17,226 nt of DNA, taken from NCBI GenBank assembly GCA_041488155.1, contig JBGPOS010000074.1, positions 1 through 17,226 on the forward strand. Reading direction: 5' to 3'. The position numbers were made by a program, and so were the translations under genes. The notes under the pieces are model-generated. The model made no database searches. It was not told the DNA's origin and saw only the letters and a program-made list of their open reading frames with translations. Position 1 is the stretch's first letter. Each line of letters starts with the position of its first letter. This stretch comes from JBGPOS01 sp041488155. GTDB lineage: Bacteria; Chloroflexota; Dehalococcoidia; Tepidiformales; Tepidiformaceae. This document shows positions 1 to 6,611 of the stretch, one piece after another.

Positions 1-2
1 CC

Positions 3-1247
3 ATCGAGGACATGCAGACCCTGTTCGGCGGTATCCCCCTCGACAAAGTCACCACCTCCATGACCATCAACTCGACCGCCGCTATCCTCCTCGCGCTTTA
101 CGTAGCCGTCGGCAAACAGCAGGGTGTCTCCCCCGAGAAGCTGGGCGGCACGGTCCAGAACGACATCCTCAAGGAATACATCGCCCGCGGCACCTACATC
201 TATCCGCCGAAGCCGAGTATGCGGCTCATCACCGACATTTTCGCCTACTGCAAAGACCAGGTCCCCCAGTGGAACACCATCTCGATCTCCGGCTACCACA
301 TGCGCGAAGCCGGCTGCACCGCTGCCCAGGAGATCGCCTTCACCCTCGCCGACGGCATCGAATACGTCCAATCGGCCCTCGCTGCTGGCCTCGACATCGA
401 TGACTTCGCCGGCCGCTTGAGCTTCTTCTTCGCCTGCCACAACAACTTCCTCGAAGAAATTGCCAAGTTCCGGGCCGCTCGCCGCCTCTGGGCGAAGATC
501 ATGAAGGAGCGTTTCGAAGCCCGCAGCCCGCGCTCGCAGATGCTTCGCTTCCACACTCAGACCGGTGGGGCCACCCTCACCGCCCAGCAGCCGGAGAACA
601 ACATCGTCCGTACGACCGTCCAGGCCCTCGCGGCCGTCCTCGGCGGTACCCAATCCCTCCACACCAACTCGATGGACGAAGCCCTGTCTCTCCCGACCGA
701 GAAAGCCGTCCAGATCGCCCTCCGCACCCAGCAGGTGCTCGCCTACGAAAACGGCGTCGGCGATGTCGCTGACCCCCTCGGCGGCTCCTACTTTATCGAA
801 GACCTGACCAACCGCCTCGAATCCGAAGCCGCCGACTACATCAAGACGATCGACGGCCTCGGCGGCGCCCTGGCCGCGATCGAACGAGGCTTTCAGCAGC
901 GGGAAATCACCGAGGCGGCCTACCGCCTCCAGCGCCAGGTCGAAGAAAAAGAACGCATCATCGTTGGCGTCAACGACTTCATCAACCACGAGGACGGCCA
1001 CGCTGACCTTCTCCGTGTCGACCCTCGACTCGGCCAAAGGCAGGTCGAAAGGCTCCGCGCTCTCCGCGCCCAACGCGATTCCGCCGCCGTCGAGGCGCTT
1101 TTAGCCCGGCTCAAGCACGGCGCCGAAGGGACCACCAATCTGGTCCCGATAATGGTCGACTGCGTCGAAGCTCGCGTGACCCTGGGCGAGATCAGCCACT
1201 GCCTTCGCCACGTCTGGGGCGAACAGCGCGAAACGGTGGTGATCTAA
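3..1247 (+). CDS. Methylmalonyl-CoA mutase large (catalytic) subunit, 5'-partial
   Basis: This is the TIM-barrel subunit of adenosylcobalamin-dependent methylmalonyl-CoA mutase, which interconverts (R)-methylmalonyl-CoA and succinyl-CoA. The frame is open from the first bases, and the residues before the Met at 12 (Ile-Glu-Asp) continue family homology. That Met is therefore internal, and roughly 130-140 N-terminal residues lie outside the window. Counting from the Met at 12, Gln49, Arg59 and His96 have the same 10- and 47-residue spacing as Gln197, Arg207 and His244 of the Propionibacterium enzyme (numbers recalled from memory). Arg at the 207 position favours methylmalonyl-CoA over isobutyryl-CoA, whose mutase has Gln there. 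SISGYHMREAG, QSLHTNS and DPLGGSYFIE are family signatures. The chain ends naturally near VWGEQRETVVI without a B12 domain, so it must pair with the small subunit at 3073. Confidence 0.96.
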   Translation: MEDMQTLFGGIPLDKVTTSMTINSTAAILLALYVAVGKQQGVSPEKLGGTVQNDILKEYIARGTYIYPPKPSMRLITDIFAYCKDQVPQWNTISISGYHMREAGCTAAQEIAFTLADGIEYVQSALAAGLDIDDFAGRLSFFFACHNNFLEEIAKFRAARRLWAKIMKERFEARSPRSQMLRFHTQTGGATLTAQQPENNIVRTTVQALAAVLGGTQSLHTNSMDEALSLPTEKAVQIALRTQQVLAYENGVGDVADPLGGSYFIEDLTNRLESEAADYIKTIDGLGGALAAIERGFQQREITEAAYRLQRQVEEKERIIVGVNDFINHEDGHADLLRVDPRLGQRQVERLRALRAQRDSAAVEALLARLKHGAEGTTNLVPIMVDCVEARVTLGEISHCLRHVWGEQRETVVI

Positions 1248-1328
1248 CTGGCCGACGACGATTCCCGCACCCTCGCCGACGACCGCCGGCGCCTGGTCCA
1301 CGAACTCGATGTCGAGCGCAATCAACTC

Positions 1329-1787
1329 ATGCGCAACGTCGAAACCTGCCGCATCCGGGACATCGAGCGGCCCTTCATCGGCCAATGGTCACTCAAAGAC
1401 ATCGTCGGCCACGTCGCCAGCTGGGAAGCCGAGGTCGTCTCCGCTCTCCGCGAATTGCGCGACGGCCGCCGCCCCGCCCTCCTCGACTTCGACCGCTCCA
1501 CCATCGACACCTGGAACCAGGACCACGTCGAACGCAAGCGCGACGTCAACTTCTGGGGCGTGCTCGAACAGCTACGAGGCGGCCGCACCCGCCTCGTAGA
1601 CGAGATCGACTCCTTTAGCGACGAAGACCTCGCCGCTGAAGGCTCGGTGCAGCGCCGGCTCGTCCATTCAGCGATCGATCACGACCGCGAACACTGGCAC
1701 GAAATCGCCGCCCGCCTCGCCGGCATGGCGGGCGTGCGCCCCACCGGCCCTGTCTCTGTTCCTGAAGAAGCCGCCTCCACCACCTGA
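1329..1787 (+). CDS. DinB-like four-helix bundle protein
   Basis: This small protein resembles the DinB/DUF664/DfsB superfamily. Visible hallmarks are a GQWSLKDIVGHVASWE segment (helix 2, with candidate metal ligand His28) and an HxxxH pair in the last helix (His118 and His122 in IDHDREHWHEI). These three His could form the usual metal site. Family members include thiol-dependent transferases and many proteins of unknown role, so no reaction is assigned. The start given is the first standard codon. It removes most of helix 1, and the frame stays open back to CTG at 1248, directly after the mutase stop. The residues in between (RRRLVHELDVERNQL) look like the missing helix, so translation probably begins upstream at CTG 1248 or CTG 1293. 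The gene sits inside the mutase operon, 11 bases before the epimerase. Confidence 0.8.
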   Translation: MRNVETCRIRDIERPFIGQWSLKDIVGHVASWEAEVVSALRELRDGRRPALLDFDRSTIDTWNQDHVERKRDVNFWGVLEQLRGGRTRLVDEIDSFSDEDLAAEGSVQRRLVHSAIDHDREHWHEIAARLAGMAGVRPTGPVSVPEEAASTT

Positions 1788-1798
1788 AAGGTTCGCGC

Positions 1799-2218
1799 AT
1801 GCTCAGCAAGGTCCACCACGTCGGCATCGTCGTGACGAGCGCCGACGAAGCTCTCAAGTTCTACCGGGATGCCCTCGGCCTCCCGGTCACGGCCGACCGG
1901 GTGATCGAAGACCAGGGCGTTCGCGGTGTGCTCCTCAAGATCGGCAACTCCGAAATCGAACTGCTTCAGCCCACCCGCGACGACACTGGCGTCGCTCGAT
2001 TCCTCGCTTCCCGCGGCGAAGGCATGCACCACATCTGCTTCGAATCGGACGACGTTGCCAACGAACTCGAAGCCGCCCGCGCCAAGGGCATCGAGCTCAT
2101 CGACCAGCAGCCACGTCTCGGCCTCGCCGGGATGATCTGCTTCCTCCACCCGAAGTCCAACCACGGCGTCCTCGTTGAATTCGCGACGCCCGTCGCTGAA
2201 GGACACCAGTCCGCATGA
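1799..2218 (+). CDS. mce: Methylmalonyl-CoA epimerase (VOC fold)
   Basis: This protein of 139 residues would interconvert the (S) and (R) forms of methylmalonyl-CoA and so feed the mutase. It has two VOC (glyoxalase-like) beta-alpha-beta-beta-beta modules. The four metal ligands expected for this family can be aligned: His7 (HHVGI), Gln57 (IELLQP), His78 (GMHHIC) and Glu127 (VLVEF). Its length is typical. An AAAGG at 1787-1791 lies 7 bases before the ATG and supports this start. The position between the two mutase subunits agrees with the function. Closely related VOC enzymes with other substrates cannot be excluded, but intact ligands plus context make epimerase the best call. Confidence 0.92.
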   Translation: MLSKVHHVGIVVTSADEALKFYRDALGLPVTADRVIEDQGVRGVLLKIGNSEIELLQPTRDDTGVARFLASRGEGMHHICFESDDVANELEAARAKGIELIDQQPRLGLAGMICFLHPKSNHGVLVEFATPVAEGHQSA

Positions 2219-2631
2219 GCGCCGGCGCCACCCACATCGACCACATCGTCATCGCCTCGAACGACAGCGCCGCCACCGCGAAGCTCTTCTCCGAAAACTT
2301 CGGCCTCGAGATCAAACGCACGATGTCTCGCCCCGGGACGCGGGCCCACCTCGAGTTCGCCAAACTCCTCGAAGTCGTCATCGAGTTCGCCGGGCCCGGC
2401 GAAGTCAAGCCGTATGACCAGGTGACTGCGCGCCTCGGCGGCTTCGTGCTCGCCGTCGATGACATCGACCGGGCGATCGCAGAGGTCCGGGCCGCCGGCT
2501 TCGAGGTGGGAGAGCCCCACCCGGCTGTCCAGCCCGGGGCAAAGATCGCGGGAGTGAAGAACGGCACCTCCGGCGTCCCTTTCGCCTTCATCCAGTACAA
2601 CGCTCTCCGCCTCGACGAGTCACCGCGGTGA
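2215..2631 (+). CDS. VOC-family protein, diverged epimerase paralogue
   Basis: This 138-residue protein has a glyoxalase/VOC fold. Its ATG overlaps the stop of the epimerase gene (ATGA at 2215-2218), which implies translational coupling. The first module keeps the HIDHIVIA start with His10. Aligned to the neighbouring epimerase, the second metal His falls on a Gly in GGFVLAV (about residue 76), and the last Glu is replaced by Gln127 in FIQYN. The classic four-ligand metal site therefore appears incomplete. It may bind a CoA ester or metabolite without epimerase chemistry, use a different metal site, or form a heterodimer with a neighbour. I do not recognise a specific function. The family is clear; the role is unknown. 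Confidence 0.85.
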   Translation: MSAGATHIDHIVIASNDSAATAKLFSENFGLEIKRTMSRPGTRAHLEFAKLLEVVIEFAGPGEVKPYDQVTARLGGFVLAVDDIDRAIAEVRAAGFEVGEPHPAVQPGAKIAGVKNGTSGVPFAFIQYNALRLDESPR

Positions 2632-3017
2632 AGGTCAGGCGCATCGACCACGTCGGCATCGTCGTCAAGGACCTCGAAACGGCGCTGGCTACCTATCAGC
2701 GCAACTTCGGCTTCGAGGCGGCGCCCGGGCGCGGCGGCGAAGTAACCGCCCTTGGTATCAGGAACGCCTTCGTCTCGGTTGGCGACAGCGACCTCGAGTT
2801 CATCCAGCCCGTCACAGCAGAAGGGCCGGCTGCGACCTTCGCCCGCGAGCGAGGCGAAGGCGCCTTCCTGCTCTCTATCGAAGTCGCTGACATCAACGCT
2901 GCCGTCGAACACCTTCGAGCGCTCGGGTCCCGCGTCGGCAATCCCGTCAACGGTGTGTCCTTCGTCTCGATGCGATCGACGCACGGGGTGAACCTGCAGC
3001 TGGTGCAACGGGGGTAG
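2628..3017 (+). CDS. VOC-family protein, second diverged epimerase paralogue
   Basis: The 129-residue product starts at a GTG that overlaps the previous stop (GTGA, 2628-2631). It resembles the canonical epimerase at 1799 more than its other neighbour does: RRIDHVGIVV carries His8, and LEFIQP carries Gln60 at the second ligand position. The third ligand (His78 in the epimerase) aligns with Leu81 in EGAFLLSIEV, and the fourth (Glu127) aligns with Gln124 in VNLQLV. Half of the metal site is therefore lost. The family is secure, the substrate is unknown, and catalysis of the usual epimerisation is doubtful. The gene is the third VOC gene in a row, and a 55-base gap separates it from the B12-binding subunit. 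Confidence 0.85.
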   Translation: MKVRRIDHVGIVVKDLETALATYQRNFGFEAAPGRGGEVTALGIRNAFVSVGDSDLEFIQPVTAEGPAATFARERGEGAFLLSIEVADINAAVEHLRALGSRVGNPVNGVSFVSMRSTHGVNLQLVQRG

Positions 3018-3032
3018 GCTGGGAGACACTGC

Positions 3033-3061
3033 TTGCTCGTTTCGTCAACTAACGGTACAGA
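3033..3061 (+). promoter_or_regulatory. Weak candidate promoter before the B12-binding subunit
   Basis: The 55-base gap between the last VOC gene and the small mutase subunit contains TTGCTC (3033-3038), a 17-base spacer and TACAGA (3056-3061). The -35 match is fair and the -10 match is poor, because the final T is missing. Initiation would fall about 5 bases before the ATG at 3073, which also lacks a strong Shine-Dalgarno sequence. This is only a possibility; simple read-through from upstream is equally likely. Confidence 0.2.
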
Positions 3062-3072
3062 AAGCTGCACAC

Positions 3073-3480
3073 ATGACTGCTCCCGCCACAGCTAAGATCC
3101 GCGTCTTGATCGCCAAGCCCGGCCTCGACGGCCACGACCGCGGCGCCAAGGTCGTCGCCCGCGCCCTTCGCGACGGCGGCTGCGAAGTCATCTATACCGG
3201 CATCCGGCAGACCCCCGAGATGATCGCCGAAGCAGCCCTCCAGGAAGACGTCGACGTCGTCGGCCTCAGCATCCTCTCCGGCGCCCACCTCGAACTCTTC
3301 CCCCGCGTCGTCAGCGAGCTGAAGAAGCGCGGGGTCGATGATGTCCTTCTCTTCTGTGGCGGCATCATCCCCGAAGAAGACACCCGGCAACTCGAGGCTC
3401 TCGGATTCAAGGCCATCTTTCGGCCGGGGACGAACACCCAGGACATCGTCAAGTTCGTCTACGAGCACGTGTCGAGATAA
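3073..3480 (+). CDS. Methylmalonyl-CoA mutase small subunit, B12-binding domain
   Basis: This 135-residue protein is a free-standing cobalamin-binding Rossmann-type domain that would complete the holo-mutase with the large subunit at the window's 5' end. The base-off/His-on signature DxHxxG is seen as Asp19, His21 and Gly24 in PGLDGHDRG, with His21 the expected lower axial cobalt ligand. Lys15 precedes Asp19 by four residues, as Lys604 and Asp608 do in the Propionibacterium enzyme. The later SxL (Ser66-Leu68) and GG (Gly96-Gly97) motifs that hold the nucleotide tail are also present. Length matches other split mutases. Four genes separate it from its partner subunit, and the meaB-type gene follows after 2 bases. 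Confidence 0.95.
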   Translation: MTAPATAKIRVLIAKPGLDGHDRGAKVVARALRDGGCEVIYTGIRQTPEMIAEAALQEDVDVVGLSILSGAHLELFPRVVSELKKRGVDDVLLFCGGIIPEEDTRQLEALGFKAIFRPGTNTQDIVKFVYEHVSR

Positions 3481-3482
3481 CC

Positions 3483-4418
3483 GTGGTCGAACTCGTCCAG
3501 CGCTTTCTCGAGGGCGACCGCCGGGCCCTTTCCCGTATCATCAGCCGCGTCGAGAACCAGACCTCAGAAGGCCGCGAGTACCTCCGCGCACTCTTCCCCC
3601 ACTCCGGCCGGGCCCACACCATCGGCGTCACCGGGGGGGCTGGCTGCGGAAAGAGCACGCTCGCTGGCGGGCTCGCCGCTGAATACCGCCGCCGAGGCAA
3701 GACAGTCGGCATCGTCGCCGTCGATCCATCGAGCCCATTCACCCAGGGCGCCATCCTGGGAGACCGCATCCGCATGCAGGAGCTCACCCTCGACCCCGGC
3801 GTCTACGTCCGCAGCATGGCCAGTCGCGGCGCGCTGGGTGGCCTGGCCCCGACCATCGACGACGTCGTCGCCGTGATGGACGCGTTCGGCTTCGATTACG
3901 TCATCATCGAGACCGTCGGCGCCGGCCAGGATGAGGTCGAGATCGCCGGCACCGCCCTCACCACGATCCTCGTAAACAACCCCGGCACGGGCGACGACAT
4001 CCAGGCGCTCAAGGCGGGCATCATCGAAATCGCCGACATCCTCGTCGTCAACAAAGCCGACCACCCCGGCGCCGATGTTCTCGTAAGCCAGCTCCAGGCC
4101 GTGCTTTCCCTCTCCCCCGCCGGTACCCGCCGCCCCCCGATCCTGAAGACGACTGCGACGAAGGGCGAAGGCCTCGCGCCCCTCGCCGATGCGATAGCCG
4201 ACCACCGCCAGCAACTCGAATCCTCCGGCGAGCTCGAAAGGCAGCGGGCAATCGATGCCCGTCACCAAGTGCTCTCGATCGCCCGCGCCATTCTCCTGGA
4301 GAAAATCGAGCGCGCGATGCCCGAGGCGGACCTGGACAGCCTGGTCCGGCGCGTCGCCTCCCGCGAGCTCGATCCCCACACGGCCGCCGAGGACCTCGTC
4401 CGGGCGGCCAGCGAGTAA
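3483..4418 (+). CDS. meaB: MeaB/ArgK-type GTPase, methylmalonyl-CoA mutase chaperone
   Basis: This 311-residue G3E-class P-loop GTPase belongs to the family that includes MeaB and human MMAA. These proteins gate adenosylcobalamin loading and protect the mutase from inactivation in the cytoplasm. Visible motifs are Walker A GGAGCGKS (Gly51-Ser58), the DPSSPF...GAILGDRIRM region (81-98), the switch segment ETVGAGQDEVEIA (143-155), PGTGDDIQALKAGI (167-180) and the base-recognition NKAD (190-193). Walker A usually reads GxPGAGKS and the switch usually ETVGVGQSE, so both carry small substitutions. The GTG start lies 2 bases after the B12-subunit stop. Adjacency to the mutase identifies the client. 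The old ArgK (arginine kinase) annotation should not be used. Confidence 0.94.
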   Translation: MVELVQRFLEGDRRALSRIISRVENQTSEGREYLRALFPHSGRAHTIGVTGGAGCGKSTLAGGLAAEYRRRGKTVGIVAVDPSSPFTQGAILGDRIRMQELTLDPGVYVRSMASRGALGGLAPTIDDVVAVMDAFGFDYVIIETVGAGQDEVEIAGTALTTILVNNPGTGDDIQALKAGIIEIADILVVNKADHPGADVLVSQLQAVLSLSPAGTRRPPILKTTATKGEGLAPLADAIADHRQQLESSGELERQRAIDARHQVLSIARAILLEKIERAMPEADLDSLVRRVASRELDPHTAAEDLVRAASE

Positions 4419-4431
4419 CCGTCGTCGCTCG

Positions 4432-4440
4432 TGCTAGGAT
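4432..4440 (+). promoter_or_regulatory. Extended -10 promoter, possible leaderless start for DUF2344 gene
   Basis: TGCTAGGAT is an extended -10 element (TGn followed by TAGGAT at 4435-4440). It ends 6 bases before the ATG at 4447. Transcription starting about 7 bases downstream would begin at or next to the A of the ATG. The 6 bases between hold no Shine-Dalgarno sequence, and I see no good -35 hexamer. A leaderless mRNA is the simplest reading. The intergenic gap is only 28 bases, so co-transcription with meaB is also possible. Confidence 0.4.
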
Positions 4441-4446
4441 CGCCCA

Positions 4447-5139
4447 ATGAGCGTCCAGCGCTACCGTGTTTGGTTCCGCAAAGGCGAGCGTGTGCGCCAC
4501 ATCTCGCACCTCGATGTGCTCCGTTTCTGGGAGCGCGCAATTCGACGCGCGGACCTACCCCTCTCCTACTCCCAGGGCTTCACGCCCCATCCCCGCATCG
4601 CATTCGCAGCTCCGCTCCCCCTGGGCTTTGTCAGCGAATCCGAAGTCATGGAGGTCAGCCTCGATGAGCGCGTGGACGCGGTCGAGTTCCGCTCAAGGCT
4701 CGCTGGCGAGACTTCCGAGGACCTTGAAGTCGTCGATGTCGCAGAGGTTCCCCTCAATGGCGCCGCACCCCAGGCCCTTCTCCTCTGGGCCGATTACGCC
4801 GTCCAGCTGTGCGGCTTCTCCCTTGAAGACGCTCGCGGCCGCGTCGATCACTTTCTCGCCCTGCCGGGACTCGCCTGGACAGACGAAAAGAAGGAGAAGA
4901 GTCGCACCTACGACCTGCGCGCCGCGGTGAACTCCTTGCGCGCATCCGCCACCAACGGCGGCGTCTGCCTCGCTATGCGCCTCCAGGCCGATCAGGAGGT
5001 TACCGCTCGGCCGGAACACCTTGTCGAGGCGCTGTTCCCCGGCGCCGAACCCGATCTGGTCGCGCGCACCGGCGTCGTCCTGGACGAGCCCTCACCTGCT
5101 CACGAAGCCTGGCGCCGCCGCGGACGTTTCGAACAGTGA
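4447..5139 (+). CDS. DUF2344 / TIGR03936-type radical SAM-associated protein
   Basis: This 230-residue protein matches the 'radical SAM-linked' family. The N-terminal signature is clear: RVRHISHLDVLRFWERAIRR (residues 15-34) followed by LPLSYSQGFTPHPRIAF (37-53) and PLPLGFVSESEVMEV (56-70). In many bacteria this domain is fused to, or encoded beside, a B12-binding radical SAM protein, often near ribonuclease G. Its biochemical role is not established. Here it stands alone, and no radical SAM partner with a CxxxCxxC motif is in the window. It begins a tight cluster with the acetyltransferase (GTGA overlap at its stop) and the phosphatase. The family call is firm; the function is unknown. Confidence 0.88.
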   Translation: MSVQRYRVWFRKGERVRHISHLDVLRFWERAIRRADLPLSYSQGFTPHPRIAFAAPLPLGFVSESEVMEVSLDERVDAVEFRSRLAGETSEDLEVVDVAEVPLNGAAPQALLLWADYAVQLCGFSLEDARGRVDHFLALPGLAWTDEKKEKSRTYDLRAAVNSLRASATNGGVCLAMRLQADQEVTARPEHLVEALFPGAEPDLVARTGVVLDEPSPAHEAWRRRGRFEQ

Positions 5140-5627
5140 CCGCCACGGTCCGTCTCGCGCGCCCCCAGGATGGGCCGGGACTCTACCAGACCTGGCAGGC
5201 CCTCCGCCAGCACAACGCCACAATCGATACTCGCATCGTCCTCATCCCCGTTTCCGAGCGAGAGTTCGTCGCTGGATTTAGCGAGATGCTGCTCCGGCCA
5301 ACCTCCGCCACCTTCATCGCTGAAGACGAAGGCCGCGTCGTTGGCTTCCTCTCGGGCGGAATCGAGCAGAACCTGCCCGACCGTCTCCCCGAGCGCCATG
5401 CTACGGTGGGCTACCTTTTCGTCGATCCCCGGGTCCGCCGCCAGGGCGTCGCCCGCCGTCTGTTCGAGTCGATGGCCGCCTGGGCCGCCCGTCAAGACGG
5501 CGTCGTCCATATGGAGATGACTGTGCTCGCCGCCGACGCCGCGGCAGCCGGCTTCTGGCGCTCAGTTGGCTTCACCACATTCATCGAACGGCTTTGGGCG
5601 CCCCTGCCAGGCGCCGAGAACGAGTGA
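5136..5627 (+). CDS. GNAT-family N-acetyltransferase
   Basis: This 163-residue protein is a single GNAT domain, predicted to transfer acetyl from acetyl-CoA to an amine on an unknown acceptor. The pyrophosphate-binding motif A is seen as VGYLFVDPRVRRQGVARRLF (about residues 90-109, with the Q/R-x-x-G-x-G/A-type RRQGVA). It is preceded by the typical beta strands FIAEDEGRVVGFLSGG. The C-terminal FWRSVGF (about 140-146) is the usual motif B 'F-Y/W-x-x-x-G-F'. The GTG start overlaps the upstream stop as GTGA, and the gene's own TGA overlaps the next GTG in the same way. Translation is therefore probably coupled through the three genes. The substrate cannot be inferred. Confidence 0.9.
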   Translation: MTATVRLARPQDGPGLYQTWQALRQHNATIDTRIVLIPVSEREFVAGFSEMLLRPTSATFIAEDEGRVVGFLSGGIEQNLPDRLPERHATVGYLFVDPRVRRQGVARRLFESMAAWAARQDGVVHMEMTVLAADAAAAGFWRSVGFTTFIERLWAPLPGAENE

Positions 5628-6229
5628 TCCTCTACCTCGTCCGGCACGGCGAAACCGCGGCCAACCGCGACGGCCTGGGGCTTGGACGAAGCGATCTGCC
5701 CCTGACCGCCCGTGGCAGCGAGCAGGCCGCCGCCATCGCCGCACACCTCGCCGCCACGCCGCTCGATCGCGTCTATTCCAGCCCCTTGCAACGAGCCTCC
5801 GTCGTCGCCTCCACGATTGCTGACGGACGCGCGCAGTCCGTCGAGCTGCGACACGCGCTCATCGAACTCGATGTCGGCGAGACGGACGGGCTGCCGATCG
5901 ATCTGGTTCGGCAACATTATCCCGGCTTCCTCGCAGCGTGGTCGGGTCCCGACGCCGCCTCTACCCGGATGCCCGGCGGCGAGAGTCTGGCTGACCTTCA
6001 GGCAAGGCTCATCCCCTTCCTCGATGAGCTCGCGGGCCTGGATGCGCCAGCGGTGGCCGTCGTCTCCCACAATTTCGTCCTGCGCGTCATGCTTTGCCAT
6101 CTGCTCGGCCTTCCGATTCTCTCGTTCCGGTCGATGACCCTGGATCTCGGTTCTGTCTCCACACTCTCAACGCGCAACGGTCGCACCGTCATTCGTTCGC
6201 TCAACGACACCTGCCACCTCACGCCTTGA
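5624..6229 (+). CDS. Histidine phosphatase (phosphoglycerate mutase-like)
   Basis: This 201-residue member of histidine phosphatase branch 1 is predicted to hydrolyse a phosphomonoester through a phospho-His intermediate. The signature LVRHGE places Arg7 and catalytic His8 at the N-terminus. SSPLQRA holds the second phosphate-binding Arg57. IELDVGETDG carries the acidic residue, and VVSHNFVLR carries His149, the second catalytic His. GTG 5624 was chosen because it overlaps the acetyltransferase stop (GTGA), like the neighbouring junctions, and puts RHG at the usual distance from the start. TTG 5594 would add ten unlikely residues. Possible substrates include alpha-ribazole phosphate (CobC-type), phosphoglycerate or sugar phosphates. 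A CobC-like role would fit the B12 context but nothing in the sequence proves it. Confidence 0.9.
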   Translation: MILYLVRHGETAANRDGLGLGRSDLPLTARGSEQAAAIAAHLAATPLDRVYSSPLQRASVVASTIADGRAQSVELRHALIELDVGETDGLPIDLVRQHYPGFLAAWSGPDAASTRMPGGESLADLQARLIPFLDELAGLDAPAVAVVSHNFVLRVMLCHLLGLPILSFRSMTLDLGSVSTLSTRNGRTVIRSLNDTCHLTP

Positions 6230-6254
6230 ACCTTGATATTCCCCGGCGTAGGTT
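6226..6254 (+). promoter_or_regulatory. Candidate promoter for the ftsB-like gene and tilS
   Basis: TTGAAC (6226-6231), overlapping the phosphatase stop, is followed by exactly 17 bases and then TAGGTT (6249-6254). The -35 matches four of six consensus bases and the -10 matches three, including the key T, A and final T. Transcription would start near 6261. This leaves a leader of about 9 bases to ATG 6270, so the upstream GTG 6255 would not be used from this promoter. Confidence 0.35.
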
Positions 6255-6269
6255 GTGAAGCAATTGGCC

Positions 6270-6611
6270 ATGCGCCGACTGCTGAACAGCCGCGCCCGCT
6301 TGCTCTTCCTCTTGTGCCTGGTTGTGGCGGGCTACTTCACCTACACCGCAGTCGTGGGCGCGATTCGCACCCACCAACTCCAGCAAGAGAAAGAAGACGC
6401 AAGGGTCGAAGTCCAGAACCTTAAGGACAAGAAAGCCTACCTCGAAGCCGTCAAGAGTTACGTTGCCTCCGATGCCTATGTCGAACAGCAAGCCCGGCGA
6501 CAACTCGGCTACGTCCGCGACGGAGAAATCCCCTTCGTCGTCCTCAGCCCTCCCGTCCAGGACACAGGCACCCCGACAGGCGCCTGGTGGGAGCGGCTCT
6601 TCCCCCGCTAA
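6270..6611 (+). CDS. FtsB/DivIC-like septum formation initiator protein
   Basis: This short bitopic membrane protein of 113 residues has the FtsB/DivIC/FtsL architecture. After a basic N-terminal tail (MRRLLNSRAR) comes one hydrophobic helix (about residues 10-30, LLFLLCLVVAGYF). A charged coiled-coil rich in Gln/Glu/Lys follows (about 35-60), then the family's conserved end: DAYVEQQARRQLGYVRDGE. Such proteins connect the early and late parts of the divisome and help activate septal peptidoglycan synthesis. I chose ATG 6270; GTG 6255 would add five residues, and neither has a good Shine-Dalgarno. The promoter candidate just upstream favours 6270. The gene's 3' part overlaps the open frame of tilS. 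The tail after GE (Pro-rich, ending WWERLFPR) is specific to this lineage. Confidence 0.85.
   Translation: MRRLLNSRARLLFLLCLVVAGYFTYTAVVGAIRTHQLQQEKEDARVEVQNLKDKKAYLEAVKSYVASDAYVEQQARRQLGYVRDGEIPFVVLSPPVQDTGTPTGAWWERLFPR

Noticed and set aside
1245..1247. Possible stop-codon read-through joining the mutase to the DinB-like frame
   Set aside because: Both lie in the same frame, but the mutase C-terminus ends at its usual family position and re-initiation at CTG 1248 explains the junction more simply.
2097..3029. Long open frame of 310 codons on the minus strand
   Set aside because: It lies opposite three well-supported VOC genes, has no recognisable family, and arises from the GC-rich codon bias.
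3483..4418. Annotation of the GTPase as an arginine/ornithine transport kinase (ArgK)
   Set aside because: That name is a legacy label. The sequence motifs and the position directly after the mutase B12 subunit indicate a MeaB-type chaperone.
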